From JAXJSP01 sp036310005 (GTDB taxonomy: Bacteria > Bacillota > Clostridia > Oscillospirales > Acutalibacteraceae), in the NCBI GenBank assembly GCA_036310005.1, contig JAXJSP010000038.1, forward strand, positions 29,116 to 93,115: a DNA stretch of 64,000 bases. Reading direction: 5' to 3'. The position numbers were made by a program, and so were the translations under genes. The notes under the pieces were generated by a model. It did no database searches, was not told the origin of the DNA, and saw only the letters and a program-made list of their open reading frames with translations. Positions within the stretch are counted from its first letter, which is position 1. Each line of letters begins with the position of its first letter. Shown in pieces: positions 42,860-50,712 of this stretch.

Positions 42860-44413
42860 TTATTCCCACTCGACCGTTGCCGGTGGCTTTGAGGTAATAT
42901 CATATACAACCCTGTTTATGCCTTTAACCTCGTTTGTAATTCTGTTTGACACTTTTGCCAATATATCATACGGAATTTTAGCCCAGTCTGCTGTCATAAA
43001 GTCATCTGTTGTGATAGCCCTTATGGCAATAACATTTTCGTAGGTTCGGTGATCACCCATAACACCTACCGCTTTTGCCCCGGTATAAACACAGAAAAAT
43101 TGACTAAGCTGACTTTCATATCCGTTTTTTGTCATTTCGTCACGCAGTACAAAATCTGCTTGCTGTAATAATTTTACCTTTTGAGGTGTCACTTTTCCGA
43201 CAATTCTGACTCCGAGTCCGGGACCGGGGAAAGGCTGTCTCCACACAAGTTCGTGCGGAATACCGAGTTTCTCACCGACAACTCTTACTTCATCCTTGAA
43301 AAGGTCCTTTAAAGGCTCAACTACACCGAGGAACTTGATGTTTTTAGGAATTTTCGTTTTGTTGTGATGCGTTTTTATTACCGCACTGCTTGCCTTTTTG
43401 CCGGATGCACCGTCACCGCTTTCAATTCTGTCGGGGTAGATAGTGCCTTGTGCAAAATAAGCATTACCGCGTGAGAGCCTTTTTATTTCTCCCCAAAAGA
43501 CAGAATAAAATTCTTTGCCGATTTTCTTCCTTTTCTTTTCGGGATCCGAAAGATGTTTGAGTTTTCTGAAAAATCTTTCTTCGCAATTAACCCTGACAAA
43601 ATTCATATCAAATAATTTTGTAAAGGTTTCTTCTACAAAATCACCCTCGTCTTTTCGCATAAGCCCGTGATCTACAAATACGCAGGTAAGTTTGTCGCCG
43701 ATTGCTCTGCTTAAAAGGGCTGCGGCAACCGAACTGTCAACACCGCCCGAAAGACCTAATATAACCTGATTGTCACCGATTTTTTCTTTGAGTTGCTTAA
43801 CGGTGTTTTCTATAAAAGAGTCCATCGCCCAGTCGCCTTGGCACTTGCAAATATTCTTTACGAAATTTTTAAGAATTAATGTACCGTACTCTGTATGAGT
43901 AACCTCGGGATGAAACTGTACCGCATATAAATTTTTATCAATATTTTGCATCGCGGCACAAGGGCAATCATCGGTATGAGCAATTATCTCAAAGCCCTCG
44001 GGCACATCCTTTATGTAGTCTGTATGGCTCATCCAGACAACGCTCTTTTCAGGCACACCTTCAAAAAGAGGACTGCTTGTATCGGCACAGGTTGTAATCT
44101 TTCCGTATTCGGAGGTAGGAGCAGTAGCAACAACTCCGTCAAGCATCCACGCCATTAACTGACAACCGTAGCAAATGCCGAGTACCGGTATTCCTAAGTT
44201 TAAAATTTCTTTATCAAAATGAGGCGACTGCTCGTCATAAACGCTGTTAGGTCCGCCCGTAAAAATAATACCTTTATAATTTTGTGCCTTTATATCAGAC
44301 AGTTTAGTAGTATATGGCTTAATCTCCGCATAAACCTGATGCTCTCTTACTCTGCGCGCAATCAACTGATTATACTGACCGCCGAAGTCTAAAACAAGTA
44401 TCTTTTCGTTCAT
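42860..44413 (-). CDS. guaA: GMP synthase, glutamine-hydrolysing
   Basis: 517 aa. Class I amidotransferase first (VLDFGGQYNQLIARRVRE, FTGGPNSVYDE, nucleophile GICYGCQLMAW, VQFHPEVTHT). Then an ATP pyrophosphatase with PP-loop LGLSGGVDSSVAAALL and the dimerisation domain ending KPPATVEWE. Converts XMP to GMP. 14 bases after purB. Confidence 0.98.
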   Translation of the reverse strand: MNEKILVLDFGGQYNQLIARRVREHQVYAEIKPYTTKLSDIKAQNYKGIIFTGGPNSVYDEQSPHFDKEILNLGIPVLGICYGCQLMAWMLDGVVATAPTSEYGKITTCADTSSPLFEGVPEKSVVWMSHTDYIKDVPEGFEIIAHTDDCPCAAMQNIDKNLYAVQFHPEVTHTEYGTLILKNFVKNICKCQGDWAMDSFIENTVKQLKEKIGDNQVILGLSGGVDSSVAAALLSRAIGDKLTCVFVDHGLMRKDEGDFVEETFTKLFDMNFVRVNCEERFFRKLKHLSDPEKKRKKIGKEFYSVFWGEIKRLSRGNAYFAQGTIYPDRIESGDGASGKKASSAVIKTHHNKTKIPKNIKFLGVVEPLKDLFKDEVRVVGEKLGIPHELVWRQPFPGPGLGVRIVGKVTPQKVKLLQQADFVLRDEMTKNGYESQLSQFFCVYTGAKAVGVMGDHRTYENVIAIRAITTDDFMTADWAKIPYDILAKVSNRITNEVKGINRVVYDITSKPPATVEWE

Positions 44414-44427
44414 TTGTCAACCCGCCT

Positions 44428-45843
44428 TTATAATAAAATTTCTGCCGATTTACGGTCGATATCCGAAATCAAAGGTTTAACTTCTTTTAAAAAGTTGTCA
44501 ACCTGCTCAACACATCGTCCGATATAAAGCGACGGGCAAAGCAGTTTTTCCATTTCGTCTAAGTTTAAACCGAATTTCGGCTCGCTGCTTAAATATTTAA
44601 GCAAATCACAACCGCCCCCGTTTTTCATTTCTTCGGTGGCTTTCATAGAACAGGTACGGATGATTTCGTGAAGTTCCTGTCTGTTTCCGCCTTTTTTGGT
44701 GGCCTCCATAAGCAAGTTTTCCGTTGCAATAAACGGTAAGTATTCTCTTACCGTCTTTTCTATGATTTTTTCGTTTACATGAAGTCCGTCTGTAACATTC
44801 TGACAAAGCCTGAGTACCGCATCTGCACAAAGAAATCCTTCCGGCATGGAAATTCGGCGGTTTGCGGAGTCGTCAAGAGTGCGCTCCAACCATTGAGTCG
44901 ACGCAGTCATTGAGGCGTTTAAAACATCGCTCATCAAGTATCTGCTTAAAGAACAAATTCTCTCGCTCCTCATAGGATTACGCTTATATGCCATAGCGGA
45001 AGAACCGATTTGATTTTTTTCAAAAGGCTCTTCAACCTGTCTGTCGTGTTGCAAAAGCCTGATATCGTTTGCCATTCTGTAAGCACTCTGGGCAATAGCG
45101 GAGAGTGTGCTTAAAATTCTTGAATCAAGTTTTCTCGGATAGGTTTGTCCGCAAACAGCAAATTTCTTGTCAAAGCCAAAGTCGCTTGCAATCATTTCGT
45201 TCATCTTGTCAATCTTTTGAGTATCACCGTCAAAAAGTTCAACAAATGATGCCTCTGTTCCGGTAGTTCCTCTGCAACCTAAAAATTTAAAATTATCAAG
45301 TACAAAATCTACTTCTTCCAAATCTGCAAGAAAATCTTGTATCCAAAGAGTTGCCCTTTTGCCGACCGTTACAAGTTGTGCCGGCTGATAATGGGTGTAA
45401 CCGAGAGTCGGTAAAGATTTGTATTTTTCAGCAAAATCACAAAGATTTGCAATAACTTTTTTAAGTTCGTTTTTTATATAAACAAGCGCATCTTTGTATA
45501 TTACAATATCCGCGTTGTCGGTAACATAGCAACTTGTAGCACCAAGATGTATTATACCGGCCGCTTTCGGTGCAACAACACCGTATGCATATACATGAGC
45601 CATAACATCGTGACGAACTTCTGCTTCTCTTTTGCGTACACATTCATAATCAATGTTATCAACATTATTTTCAAGTTCTGCAATCTGCTCATCGCTGATA
45701 GGCAAACCGAGACTCTTTTCCGCTTTAGCCAGACTTATCCAGAGTTTGCGCCAGGTTTTATAACGCGTGTTAGAAGAAAAAAGGTTTAACATATATTCTG
45801 AAGCGTAGCGTGATGATAAAGGTGATTCGTATTTTTGTGACAT
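44428..45843 (-). CDS. purB: adenylosuccinate lyase
   Basis: 471 aa from the ATG at 45843, which has AAGGAGA seven bases in front; the longer frame is not supported. Fumarase/aspartase superfamily: RHDVMAHVYAYG, HLGATSCYVTDNAD, TLGYTHYQPAQ and the signature loop GSSAMAYKRNPMRSE (about residues 280-295). Acts twice in purine synthesis (SAICAR and adenylosuccinate cleavage). Follows purA by 52 bases. Confidence 0.97.
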   Translation of the reverse strand: MSQKYESPLSSRYASEYMLNLFSSNTRYKTWRKLWISLAKAEKSLGLPISDEQIAELENNVDNIDYECVRKREAEVRHDVMAHVYAYGVVAPKAAGIIHLGATSCYVTDNADIVIYKDALVYIKNELKKVIANLCDFAEKYKSLPTLGYTHYQPAQLVTVGKRATLWIQDFLADLEEVDFVLDNFKFLGCRGTTGTEASFVELFDGDTQKIDKMNEMIASDFGFDKKFAVCGQTYPRKLDSRILSTLSAIAQSAYRMANDIRLLQHDRQVEEPFEKNQIGSSAMAYKRNPMRSERICSLSRYLMSDVLNASMTASTQWLERTLDDSANRRISMPEGFLCADAVLRLCQNVTDGLHVNEKIIEKTVREYLPFIATENLLMEATKKGGNRQELHEIIRTCSMKATEEMKNGGGCDLLKYLSSEPKFGLNLDEMEKLLCPSLYIGRCVEQVDNFLKEVKPLISDIDRKSAEILL

Positions 45844-45895
45844 GTTATTTCTCCTTGCGTGCTTATTTTTCACGAGGTAATTTTTTAAAAATTTA

Positions 45896-47173
45896 TCAGT
45901 CTTTGATAATGATGCTCTCTCTTTCGGGACCTACCGAAACATATTTAATCGGACAGCCGACAGCATCTTCGATATATGTTACATATTCCTGAGCCGCCTT
46001 AGGTAAGTCCTCCCATTTACGGACATTTGATATGTCCTGCATCCAGCCTTGTTTATACTCAATTACGGGTTTTGCATCATTTAATGCAGACGGGAAGGGG
46101 AAACGGTGAGTTTCTTTTCCGTCTAAAGTATATGCTACGCAAACGGGAATTTTTTCCATATTCGATAATACATCGAGTTTTGTAAGTGCAATTTCGGTTG
46201 CTGCCTGAACCTCAATACCGTAAGCGGTTGCAACCAAGTCCATAGCACCTACACGACGAGGTCTGCCGGTTTTAGCACCGTATTCGTCGCCGGCTTTACG
46301 CAAAGCCTCAGCCTCATCACCGAACATCTCCGAAACGAAAGGTCCTTCGCCTACACAAGTCGAATATGCCTTTACTACACCGAGTACTTTGTCGATTTTT
46401 GCTCCCGGGAAACCTGAGCCTATCGGAGCATAGGAAGCGATGGTATTTGAGGAGGTTGTATAAGGATAAATACCGTAGTCCAAATCTCTGAGCGAGCCGA
46501 GTTGTGCCTCGAAAAGTATTTTCTTGTTTTCTTTAGTTGCAGTCTTTAAAATCTCTCCCGTGTCACAAACAAAAGGTTTGATTTTTTCACAGTAATTTGT
46601 TACCCAATCGGAGATTTCTTTTTCTGTGATTTTATCAGCCCCGTAAACACCGCTGAGAACAAGGTTTTTCCATTCAAGCAAACCCGAAAGATGCTCTTTG
46701 AGTTTTTCGGGATAGAACAACTCTCCGGCTAAAACTGTTTTCTTTTGGTATTTATCGGAGTAAAAAGGAGCAATTCCTTGCTTTGTAGAACCGTATTTTT
46801 TATCGGCGAGTCGCTGTTCTTCGAGTTCATCCATCATCTTGTGCCAGGGCAACAGTAAAGATGCGCGGTCGCTGATTTTAAGATTTTCGGGTGTTATGCT
46901 GACACCGTTTTCACAAACGGTACAAATTTCACTCCAAAGACTCTCGGGGTCAAGTGCTACACCGTTGCCGAGAATATTTACAACACCGTCTCTGAAGATA
47001 CCGGACGGTAAAAGATGTAACGCAAATTTACCTTTTTCGTTTATAACAGTGTGTCCTGCATTACCGCCACCCTGATAACGAACAACAACATCATAATTTT
47101 CGGTAAGAAGGTCAACCATTCTTCCTTTACCTTCGTCACCCCAGTTAATACCTACAATCGCACAATTAGACAT
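45896..47173 (-). CDS. purA: adenylosuccinate synthase
   Basis: 425 aa. GTP loop GINWGDEGKGRMVDLL at the N-terminus, YQGGGNAGHTVI, GTKQGIAPFYSDK-like loop (residues about 130), GVVKAYSTCVGEGPF and GRPRRVGAMDLVAT. Joins IMP and aspartate with GTP in the branch to AMP. Slightly shifted loop residues (INWG instead of IQWG) are common in this clostridial subgroup. Lies 15 bases after purC. Confidence 0.97.
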   Translation of the reverse strand: MSNCAIVGINWGDEGKGRMVDLLTENYDVVVRYQGGGNAGHTVINEKGKFALHLLPSGIFRDGVVNILGNGVALDPESLWSEICTVCENGVSITPENLKISDRASLLLPWHKMMDELEEQRLADKKYGSTKQGIAPFYSDKYQKKTVLAGELFYPEKLKEHLSGLLEWKNLVLSGVYGADKITEKEISDWVTNYCEKIKPFVCDTGEILKTATKENKKILFEAQLGSLRDLDYGIYPYTTSSNTIASYAPIGSGFPGAKIDKVLGVVKAYSTCVGEGPFVSEMFGDEAEALRKAGDEYGAKTGRPRRVGAMDLVATAYGIEVQAATEIALTKLDVLSNMEKIPVCVAYTLDGKETHRFPFPSALNDAKPVIEYKQGWMQDISNVRKWEDLPKAAQEYVTYIEDAVGCPIKYVSVGPERESIIIKD

Positions 47174-47188
47174 TTTTTCTATCCTCCG

Positions 47189-47902
47189 TTATATGTTTTT
47201 CTCGAGCAGATTCATTACTTTGTTGTAAGCATCTTCTACTCCGCCAAGATCACGGCGAAAACGGTCTTTGTCTAATTTTTCACCGGTTTTGCTGTCCCAG
47301 AGTCTGCAAGTATCGGGGCTGATTTCGTCAGCGAGCACGATAGTACCGTCGCTGAGTCTACCGAATTCAATTTTGAAATCAACCAAAGTTACACCGCACT
47401 CTGCCCAAATACTTTTAAGCAAGTCGTTGATTTTAAAAGTATATTCTTTAACTTTTTCAATTTCTTCCCTTGTGCAAAGTTCTAAGGCTATTGCATGATA
47501 ACTGTTGCATAACGGGTCACCGAGTTCATCGTTTTTATATGAAAATTCAATAGTTGGAGTTTTAAAAACTTTTCCTTCTTCAACACCGTAATTTTTAGAA
47601 AAAGAACCTGCCGCAATATTACGGACGATTACTTCAAGAGGTAAAATTTCTACTTTTTTAACGAGTGTTTCGCGATCTGAAAGTTCTTGTACAAAATGAG
47701 TAGGTATGCCTTGCTTTTCGAGTTTTTGCATTAAAAGATTACTCATTTTGTTGTTAATAACGCCTTTGCCTGCGATTGTTCCTTTTTTCAGACCGTTGAA
47801 TGCGGTTGCATCATCTTTGTAAGAAACAATAAGCAATTCGGGGTTGTCGGTTGTAAAAACTTTTTTTGCCTTTCCCTCATAAAGTTGATTTCTTTTTTCC
47901 AT
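47189..47902 (-). CDS. purC: SAICAR synthase
   Basis: 237 aa, starting at MEKRNQLYEGKAKKVF, eight bases after GGAGG. SAICAR-synthase features: YEGKAKKVF, SYKDDATAFNGLKKGTI, EVIVRNIAAGSFSKNYG, LVDFKIEFGR and LADEISPDTCRLWD. First gene of the nine-gene operon, behind two tandem hexaloop/terminator elements (47934-48062) and a consensus promoter. Confidence 0.98.
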   Translation of the reverse strand: MEKRNQLYEGKAKKVFTTDNPELLIVSYKDDATAFNGLKKGTIAGKGVINNKMSNLLMQKLEKQGIPTHFVQELSDRETLVKKVEILPLEVIVRNIAAGSFSKNYGVEEGKVFKTPTIEFSYKNDELGDPLCNSYHAIALELCTREEIEKVKEYTFKINDLLKSIWAECGVTLVDFKIEFGRLSDGTIVLADEISPDTCRLWDSKTGEKLDKDRFRRDLGGVEDAYNKVMNLLEKNI

Positions 47903-47933
47903 ATTTAAAACCTCCAAATTAATTTAACAAATT

Positions 47934-47983
47934 AAAAAGGCAACTATGTCTCAGGCTGTAAGCCCAAGACGCCGTTGCCTTGA
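47934..47983 (-). promoter_or_regulatory. ANTAR-type hexaloop/terminator element 2 of the purC leader
   Basis: Minus strand. Hairpin TCAAGGC-AACGGC-GTCTTGG (47964-47983), hexaloop A1...G4. It overlaps a terminator whose outer arms AAGGCAAC / GTTGCCTT (47937-47981) enclose a second helix GTCTTGGGCT / AGCCTGAGAC, followed by TTTTTAATTT. The two structures cannot form together. 32 bases before the purC start. Confidence 0.8.
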
Positions 47984-48006
47984 ATAAAAAACATATTAAA
48001 TTAATT

Positions 48007-48062
48007 AAAAAATACGGCAAAGACGCTCCCTATATTAAACTAAAAGACGCCATTGCCTTTTA
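48007..48062 (-). promoter_or_regulatory. ANTAR-type hexaloop/terminator element 1 of the purC leader
   Basis: Minus strand. Hairpin TAAAAGGC-AATGGC-GTCTTTTA (48041-48062), eight base pairs, hexaloop A1...G4, beginning at the predicted transcription start (about 48063). Terminator GGCAATGGCG / CGTCTTTGCC (48016-48057) with tail TATTTTTTAATT. Hairpin and terminator share bases, so they exclude each other. Confidence 0.8.
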
Positions 48063-48069
48063 CTGAAAT

Positions 48070-48098
48070 ATTATACTCTTTTTACTGTATCTTGTCAA
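48070..48098 (-). promoter_or_regulatory. promoter of the purC-carB operon
   Basis: Minus strand TTGACA (48093-48098), 17 bases, TATAAT (48070-48075). Perfect consensus. The start point falls at the first hexaloop hairpin. Confidence 0.9.
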
Positions 48099-48142
48099 CC
48101 ACTTTAATCAAAAAGAACCTAACAAAATCAAAGTCGGAATTG

Positions 48143-48172
48143 TTGACAAAAAAAGGCCGCTGGCTATATAAT
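48143..48172 (+). promoter_or_regulatory. promoter of the ThuA-domain gene
   Basis: TTGACA (48143-48148), 18 bases, TATAAT (48167-48172). Diverges from the purC promoter 45 bases away. Confidence 0.75.
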
Positions 48173-48235
48173 AAATACAATATAAATCTTTTAAAAAAGA
48201 TTATTAAAACTCAACAGGAGAGAAGTGATTTACAA

Positions 48236-48938
48236 ATGATCAGAGTTGCAATATTCAACGAGTATGTTGATGAAAAATGTTGAAACCGCAAAGGAAATTT
48301 ATCCTGACGGAATTCACATGACATTAAAAAGAAATCTTGAAGATGAAGAAATTACCGTTACAACATATACAATGGATACTATCAATGAGATTACCGATGA
48401 GGCACTTAAAAATATCGATGTAATGCTCTGGTGGGGACACATGCGCCATCAGTATGTTCCCGACGAGGTTGCAAAAAGCGTCCAAAACGCAGTTGTTTCG
48501 GGTATGGGAATTATATTCTTACATTCGGCACATCACTCAAAACCGTTTAAGTTGCTTATGGGTACACCTTGCTCACTCCATTGGAGAGACGACGGTGATG
48601 AAGAGTATCTTTGGGTAGTCGATCCTTCACACCCGATAGCACAGGGAATTGACCGCTATATAAAAATTGACCATGAAGAAACTTATTCGGAACCGTTCAG
48701 CGTTCCCGAACCTGATAAAGTAGTATTCATCGCAAATTACGAGGGCGGCGAAGTGTTCAGGTCAGGTTGCTGCTGGCAACGCGGATACGGTAAAGTTTTC
48801 TACTTCCAGCCGGGCCATGAAAGTTTCCCGACATATCATAACCCACAGGTTATCAAAGTGCTTAAAAACGCAATTCATTGGGCATATTCAGATTTCCGCA
48901 GAGTTATTGATTGTCCGTTTGTTAAGAAAGTAAGATAA
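48236..48938 (+). pseudogene. ThuA-domain protein, frameshifted in an A run
   Basis: The true start is MIRVAIFNEYVDE at 48236, but this frame stops at 48283. The rest continues in another frame from NVETAKEIYPDGIHMTL to 48938. Removing one A from the five at 48273-48277 joins them into one protein of about 233 aa. ThuA (class I amidotransferase-like fold) features: MLWWGHMRHQYVPDE, GIIFLHSAHHSKPFK, FYFQPGHESFPTYHNPQV. The family is linked to trehalose or other sugar use; exact activity is unknown. Either a broken gene or a sequencing error in a homopolymer. Confidence 0.87.
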
Positions 48939-48951
48939 GTATTACATAAAA

Positions 48952-48990
48952 TAAAACGCTGCAGTAATAATTACTGCAGCGTTTTATTTT
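48952..48990 (+). terminator. terminator of the ThuA gene
   Basis: TAAAACGCTGCAGTAA / TTACTGCAGCGTTTTATTTT: perfect stem with T-rich tail. Confidence 0.93.
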
Positions 48991-49045
48991 TATATTGGGG
49001 GAATTTCCTTAAACAGTAATGTGTTTTATCACCCGATAAGGCATT

Positions 49046-50626
49046 TTATTTGCCGCTGTCACCGTAGTTTGAAAGTACGCGCGCGGACGGGTCGTTGACA
49101 TCGCAACCCTCCCAAGATTTGTTAGGCATCCAGAAATCGACAACCATCTGAGACTGACCGGGATAGTATTTTTCAAAAATATCACGGTAAAGCAACGATT
49201 CCTTTGTAAACGGGCGAGCGTGAGAATATTTTTTGCATCCCTGCTCAAATTCTTCATCCGAATACTTTGTCTGTGCGTAATCTTTCAGGTAATCAACCAT
49301 AGAATGACCTACCGCATCCGAGAAAGCGGCTTTTTCTCTCCATAATATGTTATAAGGAAGTAAATCTTTGTTATCAAAAGCGTGCCTTAATAAATATTTA
49401 CCTTTGTTATAAATGTTCATTTTAATTTCAGGCTTTACGCTCATTACATATTTTACAAAATCAATGTCACCGAAAGGCACTCTCGCCTCAAGCGAATTAG
49501 CAGAAATACAACGGTCGGCACGAAGTACATCATACATGTGTAATTCTCTGATTCGTTTTTCGGACTCATCTTGAAATGCCTTTGGAGACGGAGCAAAATC
49601 GGTGTATTTATATCCAAAAAGTTCATCGGAGATTTCACCGGTCAGAAGCACGCGGATATCCGTTTGCTCATGAATCGCCTTGCATAAAAGATACATGCCC
49701 ATACTTGCTCTGATAGTTGTTATATCAAAAGTACCGAGAGTGTAAATTACTTCTTCAAGTGAAGAAATGACTTGCTCGGGCGTCATATATATTTCGGTGT
49801 GGTCACTGCCGATAAAATCTGCTACCTGACGGGCGTATTTTAAGTCTATTGCATCTTCGGTCATACCGATTGCAAATGTCCTTATAGGCGCCTTGCTTTT
49901 GCTTTGCGCGACTGCGCATACCAACGAGGAGTCAAGACCGCCCGACAAAAGAAAACCGACTTTTGCATCGGATACAAGCCTTTTTTCTATACCCGAAGTC
50001 AGTTTTTCATAAATGTTTTTGCAAACTGTTTCAAGTTCGTCGTCACAGACTTTATCAACTTTTGTAATGTCGCAGTAACAGATAAATTCTCCGCCTTTAT
50101 AATAATGTCCGGGAGGGAAGGGCATAATCTCTTTTGCAATACCTACAAGGTTTTTAGGCTCGCTTGCAAAAACAATAGTACCGACTTCGTCATATCCGTA
50201 ATATAAAGGACGAATACCGATAGGATCCCGCGCAGCAATATATTCGCCGGCTTCACCGTCGTAAATTATGAGAGCAAATTCGGCATCAAGTTGCGAGAAC
50301 ATATCTGTTCCGTATTCTTTATAAAGCGGGAGCAGAATTTCACAGTCCGAATCGCTTTTAAAAGAGTATTTTCCTTCTAATTTGTTTTTGATTTTTTCAA
50401 ATCCGTATATTTCACCGTTGCAAACACAGTAATTCTTATCAAGACAAAACGGTTGCATTCCTGCATCGTTGAGTCCCATAATGGCAAGTCTGTGAAATCC
50501 GAGCAGGCCTTTGCCTGTATCAATTATTCTGGAATCATCGGGCCCTCTTGAAACAGTCGTCTTAAACCCTTTTTCAAAACATTCCTTTGTGGCACAGGCG
50601 CCGCAATACCCCATAATAGAACACAT
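49046..50626 (-). CDS. asnB: asparagine synthase, glutamine-hydrolysing
   Basis: 526 aa, starting at MCSIMGYCG so that Cys2 is the class II glutaminase nucleophile; the longer frame would bury it. VSRGPDDSRII, GFHRLAIMG, SDCEILLPLYKEYG, synthetase PP-loop FLLSGGLDSSLVCA and LTGEISDELFGYKY. Converts aspartate to asparagine with glutamine nitrogen. GGGAGA ribosome site. Last gene of gdhA-glnN-amt-asnB on the minus strand. A 15-bp hairpin lies between amt and asnB. Another member of the glutamine-using set. Confidence 0.96.
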   Translation of the reverse strand: MCSIMGYCGACATKECFEKGFKTTVSRGPDDSRIIDTGKGLLGFHRLAIMGLNDAGMQPFCLDKNYCVCNGEIYGFEKIKNKLEGKYSFKSDSDCEILLPLYKEYGTDMFSQLDAEFALIIYDGEAGEYIAARDPIGIRPLYYGYDEVGTIVFASEPKNLVGIAKEIMPFPPGHYYKGGEFICYCDITKVDKVCDDELETVCKNIYEKLTSGIEKRLVSDAKVGFLLSGGLDSSLVCAVAQSKSKAPIRTFAIGMTEDAIDLKYARQVADFIGSDHTEIYMTPEQVISSLEEVIYTLGTFDITTIRASMGMYLLCKAIHEQTDIRVLLTGEISDELFGYKYTDFAPSPKAFQDESEKRIRELHMYDVLRADRCISANSLEARVPFGDIDFVKYVMSVKPEIKMNIYNKGKYLLRHAFDNKDLLPYNILWREKAAFSDAVGHSMVDYLKDYAQTKYSDEEFEQGCKKYSHARPFTKESLLYRDIFEKYYPGQSQMVVDFWMPNKSWEGCDVNDPSARVLSNYGDSGK

Positions 50627-50653
50627 AATATATTCTCCCTTTTCTTTATGCAA

Positions 50654-50691
50654 GACTATACAGAAGTCATATTTCAGACTTCTGTATAGTC
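50654..50691 (-). other. perfect 15-bp hairpin between amt and asnB
   Basis: GACTATACAGAAGTC, eight-base loop, GACTTCTGTATAGTC. On the minus strand no T-tract follows (TTGCATAAAG), so it is unlike an ordinary terminator. It sits 28 bases before the asnB start, 22 bases after the amt stop. It could be an RNA-processing or stabilising hairpin. Confidence 0.8.
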
Positions 50692-50712
50692 AAATATTTT
50701 TATCCTTAAAAT

